Shown: positions 1 to 7,023 of the stretch, in pieces
How the letters are laid out: each line of letters starts with the position of its first letter
How positions within the stretch are numbered: position 1 is the first letter of the stretch
DNA from: [Candidatus Thermochlorobacteriaceae] bacterium GBChlB
Lineage (GTDB): Bacteria; Bacteroidota; Chlorobiia; Chlorobiales; Thermochlorobacteraceae
DNA length: 55,449 bases
Direction: 5' to 3'
NCBI GenBank assembly: GCA_000724175.1
Contig: JPGV01000038.1
Span: forward strand, 1-55,449
Made by a program: the position numbers and the translations under genes
Notes under the pieces: generated by a model
The model's input: only the letters and a program-made list of their open reading frames with translations
Database searches by the model: none
Told to the model about the DNA's origin: nothing

Positions 1-2
1 AC

Positions 3-32
3 CAATCACCAAAGTCAATCACAGTCAATCAC
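3..32. repeat. three direct CAATCAC repeats at the window edge
   Basis: The heptamer CAATCAC occurs at 3-9, 16-22 and 26-32, the last two exactly 10 bp apart, about one helical turn. It lies upstream of a promoter-like sequence and the small peptide gene, so it could be a regulator-binding array. It may continue to the left of the window. Function is unknown. Confidence 0.4.
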
Positions 33-52
33 CAAAACCACATCGAAATAAG

Positions 53-81
53 TTGACAAAGAAAAAATAAACGTGTAATCT
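53..81 (+). promoter_or_regulatory. candidate sigma-70-like promoter of the peptide operon
   Basis: A perfect TTGACA at 53-58 is followed after exactly 17 bases by TAATCT at 76-81, which keeps the first two and last bases of the -10 consensus. The predicted start of transcription near 88 leaves a leader of roughly 60 nt before the ATG at 147. The -35 match is strong and the -10 weak. Bacteroidota-type promoters (TAnnTTTG) are an alternative model and do not fit better here. Confidence 0.45.
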
Positions 82-146
82 TACCGCAATTCCGATGCAC
101 ACCTTCGGAAGACAATTACAATCAACAATCTAAATTCAATACACTT

Positions 147-317
147 ATGAAAAAGAGAATCGTTTTCGGTTTTATTGCAACAGTAATGTTGTTTTTAGCA
201 GTTACCACGGCGGGCATTGCGGGCGACTGTAGCGTAAGTGCTTGTGGCGGAGGCACTACAGGCTGTTGTATAGATTCACAAGGAAATTTATTTCTTATGA
301 CGAGAGTGCTTCAGTAA
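147..317 (+). CDS. short secreted cysteine-rich peptide (56 aa)
   Basis: This 56-residue ORF begins with a textbook signal peptide: MKKR, a hydrophobic stretch to about residue 22, then an AGIA-like cleavage site near 25/26. The predicted mature part is only about 30 residues and contains four cysteines (28, 33, 40 and 41, the last two adjacent) in a Gly/Thr-rich context, ending LMTRVLQ. It is first in a same-strand cluster with a beta-propeller gene, a MauE-like gene and an RND pump. Bacteroidota are known to carry short secreted Cys peptides (NVEALA and similar families) beside six-bladed propeller genes; I see the same layout but no NVEALA motif. A hairpin right after its stop could make it more abundant than the downstream products. 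Function unknown; a bacteriocin-like, signalling or redox peptide is inference. Confidence 0.7.
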   Translation: MKKRIVFGFIATVMLFLAVTTAGIAGDCSVSACGGGTTGCCIDSQGNLFLMTRVLQ

Positions 318-335
318 TCATAATAATGATTTAAA

Positions 336-375
336 GCGTGATTACTCCACTCAAAGTAATCATGCCTTTCCTTTA
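336..375 (+). terminator. attenuator-like hairpin between peptide and propeller genes
   Basis: An 11-bp stem (336-346 paired with 355-365, one G-U wobble) closes an 8-base loop and is followed by CTTTCCTTT and further T-rich sequence. It sits 18 bases after the peptide stop codon and before the next start at 400. It resembles a leaky intrinsic terminator that would set a high ratio of peptide mRNA to downstream mRNA, or a 3' stabilising hairpin for the peptide transcript. Confidence 0.6.
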
Positions 376-399
376 ACAATTTTCTACTTTAAAAATAGT

Positions 400-1452
400 A
401 TGAATAAAAAAGTATTTTTTGCGTTTTCAATCTTACCTGCTGCTACTGTATGTTTTTCCTTACTTCTTTATGCAAAGAAATCTAATTTCGCCGAATCAGC
501 AAATAATGATAAGGTAATACAAAGAAGATATAAATCAGTTAATTTAAATTTAATTAGTCAATTTGAATTGGCGGCAAATGTGGTTAACCTCAAATACTGC
601 AATTCTCATCTTTACATATATGATTTTGATAAACAGAGAATTCTCAGCATCAACACTAAAGGTGAGGTTACTCAAGCATATGGAAAGCGCGGTTCAGGTT
701 CGGGGGAATTCATTCAAATAATGGGATGGGATGTCAATTCATCAATGGTTAGATGTGTAGACTTAGGCACTTTATCTGTATCTTGTATTAATCATCAAAA
801 TAAGGTTATTGAATATTCAAAATTTGATAAAAGTTTTTTCTGTGCCACACCGTTGAATGAAAACTTATATCTGATGCGAGGGGTTACTTACTCAAAGGAG
901 AAAAAGCCTGGCGCTTCGTTCAGTTCTATATTTTGGTTGTTAGACACAAAATTGAAGACCCAAACAGAAGTTCCAATTTTGCTTCCGGAGGAAACCACAG
1001 TTCCCGAACTGGCATATAGTGGTTTTTTTGCGAATTCATCAAGCGGGGATATGCGTTTTTTTGTATGTGATCGCGCGGGATATTTTTTTGCATTTGATAA
1101 ATCAGGCAAGTTTAAATATTTAGCAAGAACGACAGATAATTTTTCACTTCCAAAAATTATAATAAATGAAGGTGGGTCAGCAAGTTTCGATGCCAAATCT
1201 CCGTTTACGAGCTACAGTGCTTCATCAACGGATAAATATTTATTTGTACTTTCAGTAGTAAATGAAATCAATGTAAATCCTAAGAGTAGAGGCGGCGTAA
1301 TCGACGTATATGATGTAAATGACGGTCGTTACCTTTGGAGTTTTGAATTGCCAAAAGTTGATAATGCAAAATCGTCAGCTATAGCAATTACTGAAAATCA
1401 AATTTTTGCTTACTATGGAGAGAAAATTGTTGTTTTCACATATAGCGAATAG
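400..1452 (+). CDS. six-bladed beta-propeller secreted or membrane-anchored protein
   Basis: The 350-residue product starts with MNKK and a hydrophobic segment (about residues 5-24), a signal peptide or N-terminal anchor, so it acts outside the cytoplasm. The rest shows repeated propeller strands of the type 'Y.YD..., Q.I..I...G...', including a GKRGSGSGEF turn near residue 95. This is typical of the 6-bladed beta-propeller (NHL-like) proteins common in Bacteroidota. No catalytic motif is visible, so a binding or scaffold role is likely. The stop overlaps the next reading frame by 38 bases, which suggests coupled translation. Base composition is markedly AT-rich compared with genes beyond 5 kb, consistent with horizontal acquisition of this block. 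The ATG at 400 has no strong Shine-Dalgarno. Confidence 0.7.
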   Translation: MNKKVFFAFSILPAATVCFSLLLYAKKSNFAESANNDKVIQRRYKSVNLNLISQFELAANVVNLKYCNSHLYIYDFDKQRILSINTKGEVTQAYGKRGSGSGEFIQIMGWDVNSSMVRCVDLGTLSVSCINHQNKVIEYSKFDKSFFCATPLNENLYLMRGVTYSKEKKPGASFSSIFWLLDTKLKTQTEVPILLPEETTVPELAYSGFFANSSSGDMRFFVCDRAGYFFAFDKSGKFKYLARTTDNFSLPKIIINEGGSASFDAKSPFTSYSASSTDKYLFVLSVVNEINVNPKSRGGVIDVYDVNDGRYLWSFELPKVDNAKSSAIAITENQIFAYYGEKIVVFTYSE

Positions 1453-1855
1453 ATATTCTGAACGTATTTTATTATTTATTCAAATAACTTTGTTTGCATT
1501 GTATCTATATTCTTCTTTGGTGAAAATTTTAAACTTGAATGGTTTTCATAATACACTACTTAAATCTCCAATGTTTGACTCAGCATTAGCAGGCATCTTG
1601 GTATACACCGTTCCAATTTGGGAGATACTTATATGTGGGCTTATTGTAAATTCTAAAACATATCTACTTGGATGCTTTGCGTCATTTTTCACAATGGTCT
1701 GTTTTACTATTTACTTAATTCTTATTTACACACAATTTTCTCTTACGCCGTGTTCTTGCGGCGGCGTCATTAATTCATTGAGTTATGAATGGCATATCGC
1801 TTTGAATCTATTTTTTGCATCTCTTTCAATCGTTGCAATAAGTTTGAAAAAGTAG
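1415..1855 (+). CDS. MauE/DoxX-like redox-associated membrane protein
   Basis: A 146-residue integral membrane protein with about four hydrophobic segments (roughly residues 17-36, 54-75, 80-106 and 124-143). It matches the MauE/DoxX-like pattern: a first helix followed by a loop, and a conserved PCSCGG element (Cys113 and Cys115) before the last helix. MauE-family proteins are known to be needed for disulfide formation in periplasmic partners such as methylamine dehydrogenase, and are related to quinone-linked thiol oxidation. The start is uncertain: an upstream in-frame TTG at 1406 is possible, but the ATG at 1415 is preferred. It overlaps the propeller gene and is followed after 4 bases by the RND start. 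The context suggests it oxidises cysteines of the small peptide; that is inference. Confidence 0.7.
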   Translation: MERKLLFSHIANRYSERILLFIQITLFALYLYSSLVKILNLNGFHNTLLKSPMFDSALAGILVYTVPIWEILICGLIVNSKTYLLGCFASFFTMVCFTIYLILIYTQFSLTPCSCGGVINSLSYEWHIALNLFFASLSIVAISLKK

Positions 1856-1859
1856 ATTT

Positions 1860-4800
1860 GTGTCTCTTCCCGAATTATCGGTTCGTCGTCCGATAACGAC
1901 ACTGATGTTTTATGCTGCCCTTGTTATTATGGGCTATATTTCCTTTCAAAAACTCAGCGTTAATTTTCTTCCTGAAATTCAGACGCCGCGTTTAACCGTA
2001 AAGACGGCCTACCGCGACGCCTCACCCGACGAGGTTATGAGATTGATTACCGAACCGATTGAGCAAACACTGCAAACGATGTCAGGCGTCAGAAAAATTC
2101 GTTCTGTCTCTCGCGAAGGGATCTCGGTTGTTCAGGCTGACTTTTATTGGGGGACGGATATGAATTTTGCCTTAATAGAAGCGCGTGAAAAATTAGACCG
2201 ATTAAAAACTGCACTTCCGAAAGAAGTGGAACGTCCTAACATTCTTCGAATTGACCCCTCGAGTGAACCAATTATGACGCTGGTCGTCGTCGAGCGCTCT
2301 GATACGGGAAGAAACGCTGTTTCCAAGGCAGACCGTCTCAGCGAGAGTCAACGTCGCGCCCAAGCGCTATATGAGGCAAGTTTATTATGCGAAACTTTTA
2401 TTAATCGCCGTTTAGAGCAGCTCGACGGCGTCGCCCAAGCACGCGCAGTTGGCAGCCCGTTGCGCGAAATTCAGGCAAGCATTAACACAAGAATAATGAG
2501 CGCATTTGGGTTATCGCTTCAAGATGTGGCAGCGAAGCTGGCGGCACAGAACATCTCGGCGCCACTGGGGACGATTAAAGACGGAAATTTTCGCTACCCT
2601 CTGCGCGCTGAGTCTGAATTTAAGACGCTTAGCGATATTGAAAATGCGATTGTAGGCAGAACAAAAGACGAGCGGTTGATTTTATTTAAAGACATCGCTA
2701 AAATCACGGATGCGTTTGCCCAGTCCAAAGCGGTTACTTTATACAATGGCGTTGAGACGATTGAAATCCAAATTAGAAAAGAGGCGTCTGCAAATACAGT
2801 CGAGACGTCGCGCCGAGTCAAACAATTATTAAAAGAACTTGAAGGCGAATTAGGCAGGATTCGACTCGCGGTCGCTTTCGATCAAGCTGAATTTATACAG
2901 CGCTCGATTGATGACCTTGTTGGGTCAATTTATCTTGGGGCATTTTTAGCATTTTTTGTTTTATTCTTTTTTCTCAACGAATTGCGATACTCCTTTCTTG
3001 TTGCTGTTACCACGCCGATTTCCATCATCATCACATTTATTTTGATGTATGCGTTCAATGTAAACATCAACATTATTTCACTGACGGGAGTTGCTTTGGG
3101 AATCGGAATGCTTGGAGACAACGCGATTATCGTCATTGAAAACATATCGAGACTTCGAGATGAAGGAGTTGAACGGAGGGCGGCGATTATTGAAGGAACC
3201 AAAGAAATTAATTTAGCCGCCGCCGCCTCGACTTTTACGAACGTGGCTATTTTTTTGCCGGTCGTTTTTACGGACGGTATTGCCCGCGAGATTTTTCGCG
3301 ATATGGGCTTAACTATGACGTTCTCACTGCTTTCTTCTCTACTTGTTTCCGTCACGCTTGTCCCGACCTTGCTTAGCATAGAGCGTCGTGGAAATAAGCC
3401 AAGCATTTTAGAGACAAATTTGTCGCTTCTGAAAGCCATATCGAGAAGAATACTGGATTGGCGGTTGGAGGGACAACGAATTTTTATACGCCGCTATGAA
3501 CAGTGGTTGAAAATTATTTTGGAGAATCGCAAGACAACTTTATTTATTTCCTTCATTATCCTTACAGCGACGGCTGCAACAAGTGGCTTCATACCCTCGG
3601 AGACAATTCCGCGCATTAATCAAGGTCGTTTTTCTATCACGATGAACTTCCCAAAAGGATATGACGTTAATACAACAACAGAGGCTGTCAAATTCCTGAT
3701 TTCGGAAATGTTCTCCATTTCGACCGTAGAGGCGGTATTGGCTGAAATCGGTATGTCTCAGGGAAATGATGAAATCTTTTCACTTGAAAACGCAAGAACC
3801 GAAAATACGGCGGAGTTGGAAGTGAAATTACGCGAATCCAGTAATGAAAAAGAGACTATTGAAAAATTACGTCTATTGTTTTCAAACCAGTCCAAATTTG
3901 ATTTTCAATATTCCATACAACGAAAGCGGACAACATTGGAGCAAATCTTTCGCCCTGAAAAAGACGATATTAAATTGAAAGTTATTTCTACTAATTTGGA
4001 TAGCGCGCTCGTAGCAGCGACAACGATTAAGAATCTTATCAATAAAATACCGGAAGTAAAAGATTTGAGAACCGGATTAGAAGAGACGAATCCAGAATAT
4101 CGTTTATCTCTCGATTATGATGCGATTAGCCGATATGATATTGACGTCAAACAGCTTCTTAATTTCATAGAATATACAGCGCGAGGCGTTGTAGCAACGA
4201 TGGTGCGTGAATCAGACGAGAAAATTTCGCTGCGACTTAAACCTGAACATACGCTGCTGACACTAAACGCAATTCTTTCTCAAGAAATAATGACGAAAAA
4301 CGGCTTTGTGCCGATTCATTTCTTAGTTCATGTCGCTACGACTAACGTGTATAGTCAAGTTTCCCGAGAAAACGGCAAGAAGCAAATTGTTATGCTTGCG
4401 AATGCATCACAAAACACATCGGTAACATCGGTTGTAGAAACTATTGAGAGACGAGTTAAAGCGTCGGGCGTTCTTTCAAGCATGGTTTCATTGGAAATTG
4501 GCGGTGAAAACGAGGAGATAAAAGCGTCATTCCGTAGTTTGATTGCCATTGTGCTGCTTTCGCTGCTATTGGTTTATATGATACTCTCGGCGGAATTCGA
4601 GTCAATTATTTATCCTCTGGTCATTATGCTGACCAGCCCGTTGGCGGTTATCGGCGCACTTGTGGCAATGTTAATTTTCGGGCAAACATTTAATGCAATG
4701 TCGCTGATTGGCATTGTCATCATGGTTGGAGCTGTGGATAATGATGCAGTTATTGCGACGGACTTTATTATTGAACTTCGGCGTCGGGGCGTTGCTTTAA

Positions 4801-5033
4801 CTCAGGCTATTTTCGAGGGGGTGTCAAAGCGGTTGCGCGCGATTGTGATGACTACGCTCACGACCGTTATGGGCATTATTCCGTTGGCATTTAACCTTGA
4901 AGGCGGCTCTCAACTTGCAACTGCCCTGACCATTCCGCTTGTAGGAGGATTAATTTCCGCTACGCTTTTTACGCTGATTACGATTCCCGTGGTTTATTAC
5001 TATTTGGATAGAGAGCCCAGCAAACCATCTTGA
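1860..5033 (+). CDS. RND family efflux transporter permease (HAE1/CusA-like)
   Basis: The 1057-residue protein has the usual length and duplicated architecture of an inner-membrane RND pump. It opens with LSVRRPITTLMFYAALV (first transmembrane segment and amphipathic start), has a large periplasmic porter half (about residues 35-330), a helix block including GMLGDNAIIVIEN near residue 420, a second periplasmic half (about 570-870), and a second helix block with VGAVDNDAVIATD near 960. RND pumps use proton motive force with an adaptor and an outer-membrane TolC partner, neither of which is encoded nearby. Start is GTG at 1860, four bases after the MauE-like stop. The acidic proton-relay region reads G-D-N rather than the double Asp of AcrB. 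Substrate is unknown; its location suggests co-function with the upstream genes. Confidence 0.9.
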   Translation: MSLPELSVRRPITTLMFYAALVIMGYISFQKLSVNFLPEIQTPRLTVKTAYRDASPDEVMRLITEPIEQTLQTMSGVRKIRSVSREGISVVQADFYWGTDMNFALIEAREKLDRLKTALPKEVERPNILRIDPSSEPIMTLVVVERSDTGRNAVSKADRLSESQRRAQALYEASLLCETFINRRLEQLDGVAQARAVGSPLREIQASINTRIMSAFGLSLQDVAAKLAAQNISAPLGTIKDGNFRYPLRAESEFKTLSDIENAIVGRTKDERLILFKDIAKITDAFAQSKAVTLYNGVETIEIQIRKEASANTVETSRRVKQLLKELEGELGRIRLAVAFDQAEFIQRSIDDLVGSIYLGAFLAFFVLFFFLNELRYSFLVAVTTPISIIITFILMYAFNVNINIISLTGVALGIGMLGDNAIIVIENISRLRDEGVERRAAIIEGTKEINLAAAASTFTNVAIFLPVVFTDGIAREIFRDMGLTMTFSLLSSLLVSVTLVPTLLSIERRGNKPSILETNLSLLKAISRRILDWRLEGQRIFIRRYEQWLKIILENRKTTLFISFIILTATAATSGFIPSETIPRINQGRFSITMNFPKGYDVNTTTEAVKFLISEMFSISTVEAVLAEIGMSQGNDEIFSLENARTENTAELEVKLRESSNEKETIEKLRLLFSNQSKFDFQYSIQRKRTTLEQIFRPEKDDIKLKVISTNLDSALVAATTIKNLINKIPEVKDLRTGLEETNPEYRLSLDYDAISRYDIDVKQLLNFIEYTARGVVATMVRESDEKISLRLKPEHTLLTLNAILSQEIMTKNGFVPIHFLVHVATTNVYSQVSRENGKKQIVMLANASQNTSVTSVVETIERRVKASGVLSSMVSLEIGGENEEIKASFRSLIAIVLLSLLLVYMILSAEFESIIYPLVIMLTSPLAVIGALVAMLIFGQTFNAMSLIGIVIMVGAVDNDAVIATDFIIELRRRGVALTQAIFEGVSKRLRAIVMTTLTTVMGIIPLAFNLEGGSQLATALTIPLVGGLISATLFTLITIPVVYYYLDREPSKPS

Positions 5034-5155
5034 CACTTGATGTTGTCATAAAATTATTTACAAAAATTTAACCCTGTTTTTTCAGACAAGCGGCGCGGCA
5101 GTTGTATATTCCGCCAGAATTGTTTTCAACGTATCTCGCCTGCTCTGAACGCGGA

Positions 5156-6028
5156 ATGAGTCAGCGCAACACACTTCGATGTGTCAGCATCAACACCCAT
5201 CGCGGACGCGGTCCGAAGGTTTCCTATCTGCTTGCGCAATCGCCGCTCGATGAAGTCGAGCGCATTGAGTTGCTCAACGAGACACGCGCTTATACCTACT
5301 ACATCGCCGAATGGCTGAACCTAAATAAAGAGCGGTTCGATGTCGTCGGGCTTCAAGAAGTGTTCAACGGCATCTTGGGATTCGGCGACCGATTGTTTAA
5401 GAAATTTCGGCAGCGCGACCATTACCGCGTCATATCGGGGTTTCGCACAGCGATTTCGCACGGCGTCGGCTTTGCGGCGTTCCGATACGAAAATCTCATG
5501 CTCTCGCAGTTGCAGATGATTGGTCAAACGCAAATCAATTACCTCTTGCCGGAGCGCGTGGCGTTCTTGGCGGCGTGTGGTTTTACCCTTGCGCCGTTTA
5601 TTTTCAATGAGCAAGTGGTTTGGATAGGCAACACGCACTTGCACCCATTCAATCCGCGCGACCGCGCCAAACAAGCCGCCAGCATCGCTTACGAAATCAA
5701 AAAACTTGGCGATGTGCCTGTCGTCTTTATGGGCGACTTGAACACCGTGCCGCCCGGCTGTCGCGATACGGGCTTTCCCGCCGGTGAGCGCGATGTTAAT
5801 AGCTACAAAAACGACAAAACGTTTGACATCTTGACCGGCGTAGGACTTAAACTCGTACCGCACGAGGACAGCGATAAATTTTATACCTATCCAACAGGGC
5901 TTCCGAACCGCACGCTCGATTACATTCTCTTTTCAAAACATTGGGACGTCGCGCGCTACGAGGTTCTGAAAGAATTTAAATTTTCCGACCACTATCCCGT
6001 CTTCGGCGAGTTTCGTTTGAAAGACTAA
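5156..6028 (+). CDS. endonuclease/exonuclease/phosphatase family protein
   Basis: The 290-residue product carries the ordered motifs of the Mg-dependent EEP fold: an N-terminal VSINTHRG strand, VGLQEV (metal-binding Glu, about residue 65), GNTHLHP, MGDLNTVPPG (Asp and Asn of the active site, about 195), DYILFS, and a terminal SDHYPVFGEF. The family includes DNase I, exonuclease III, sphingomyelinases and phosphoinositide phosphatases; substrate cannot be chosen here. No signal peptide is obvious, so a cytoplasmic role is likely. An in-frame TTG at 5102 would add 18 residues, but homology begins just after the ATG at 5156. The SDR gene follows after 22 bases, so they may be cotranscribed. Confidence 0.8.
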   Translation: MSQRNTLRCVSINTHRGRGPKVSYLLAQSPLDEVERIELLNETRAYTYYIAEWLNLNKERFDVVGLQEVFNGILGFGDRLFKKFRQRDHYRVISGFRTAISHGVGFAAFRYENLMLSQLQMIGQTQINYLLPERVAFLAACGFTLAPFIFNEQVVWIGNTHLHPFNPRDRAKQAASIAYEIKKLGDVPVVFMGDLNTVPPGCRDTGFPAGERDVNSYKNDKTFDILTGVGLKLVPHEDSDKFYTYPTGLPNRTLDYILFSKHWDVARYEVLKEFKFSDHYPVFGEFRLKD

Positions 6029-6050
6029 TTGACCATTCAATCATCAAGTT

Positions 6051-6866
6051 ATGAACTTATTTTCTCTTGACGGAAAAGTCGCCGTTGTAACTGGCGCGCT
6101 GGGCTTGCTGGGCAAGCAACATTGTTACGCCTTAGCGGAAGCGGGCGCGACGGTGATTCCAACCGACCTTGACCACGACCAGTGCGTTCAATTCGCCAAC
6201 GAACTCGAGCGCACCTTCAACCGCGAAACGCGCGGACACGGGGCGAACATCACCAATCCCGACTCGGTTAAACTTCTGCTCGAGTCCGCGCTCGAAGAAA
6301 CGGGACAAATTGACATTCTTGTCAATAACGCGGCGATAAACGATATGTTTGAAAATCCAACGGCGGCGGCAGAACTCTCAAAGTTTGAAAATTATCCGTT
6401 GGAACTGTGGAGGAAATCGCTTGAAGTAAATGTTACAGGCGTGTTTCTCTGTTCGCAAATCATTGGCGCAGCGATGGCGAAGCGCGGCACTGGCAGCATC
6501 ATCAACATTGCCTCGACTTATGGCATTGTGGCGCCCGACCAAAGCATTTACAAGCAGCCCGATGGGTCGCAGCGTTTTTACAAATCGGCAGCGTATCCGA
6601 CGACCAAAGGCGCTGTGATTTCATTCACGCGATTTCTTGCCGCGTATTGGGGCGAGCGCAATGTGCGCGTGAACTCTCTTTCACCCGGCGGCGTCGAAAA
6701 CGCGCAAGATGAGTTTTTTGTCAAGAACTATTCGGCGAAAACACCGCTCGGCAGAATGGCACAGCCGACGGACTACAAAGGCGCGATTGTTTTTTTAGCC
6801 AGCGACGCGTCGGCTTATATGACGGGCGCAAACCTTGTCGTCGATGGTGGCTGGACAGCTTGGTAG
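6051..6866 (+). CDS. short-chain dehydrogenase/reductase (SDR), FabG-like
   Basis: A 271-residue classical SDR. It has the N-terminal dinucleotide site TGALGLLG (about residues 15-22), an Asp at the end of beta-2 (TDLD), an NNAA strand motif (about 91), the catalytic Ser in NIAST (about 159) and YPTTK giving Tyr and Lys of the active site (about 182-186). The C-terminal DGGW is also typical. The Asp after beta-2 hints at NAD preference. Such enzymes act on hydroxyl or keto groups of sugars, lipids or acyl-ACP; the substrate is not identifiable. It sits 22 bases after the EEP gene and is followed by an intrinsic terminator. Confidence 0.85.
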   Translation: MNLFSLDGKVAVVTGALGLLGKQHCYALAEAGATVIPTDLDHDQCVQFANELERTFNRETRGHGANITNPDSVKLLLESALEETGQIDILVNNAAINDMFENPTAAAELSKFENYPLELWRKSLEVNVTGVFLCSQIIGAAMAKRGTGSIINIASTYGIVAPDQSIYKQPDGSQRFYKSAAYPTTKGAVISFTRFLAAYWGERNVRVNSLSPGGVENAQDEFFVKNYSAKTPLGRMAQPTDYKGAIVFLASDASAYMTGANLVVDGGWTAW

Positions 6867-6940
6867 TGATTTTCTTTGTAGCAAAAATTTGTAGCTTTTT
6901 ATTTGGAGAAATAAAATCAGCGACAATTTGCAAGAAGTTT

Positions 6941-6968
6941 GAAGCAAAATTTTATGCTTCACTTTTTT
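6941..6968 (+). terminator. intrinsic terminator after the SDR gene
   Basis: The inverted repeat GAAGCA (6941-6946) and TGCTTC (6955-6960) with an A/T-rich 8-base loop is followed by ACTTTTTTAA. The T run lies on the plus-strand side, so it ends the 5156-6866 unit rather than the convergent kinase gene. Confidence 0.65.
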
Positions 6969-7023
6969 AACTACAAAAAAAATTGCCACGTAATATGCTG
7001 ATGGAAACTTCTTTTAGAGAATT

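Noticed and set aside
5102-5156. TTG start for the EEP-family protein
   Set aside because: The added residues (YIPPELFSTYLACSERG) show no family similarity and there is no ribosome site; the ATG at 5156 fits the fold start.
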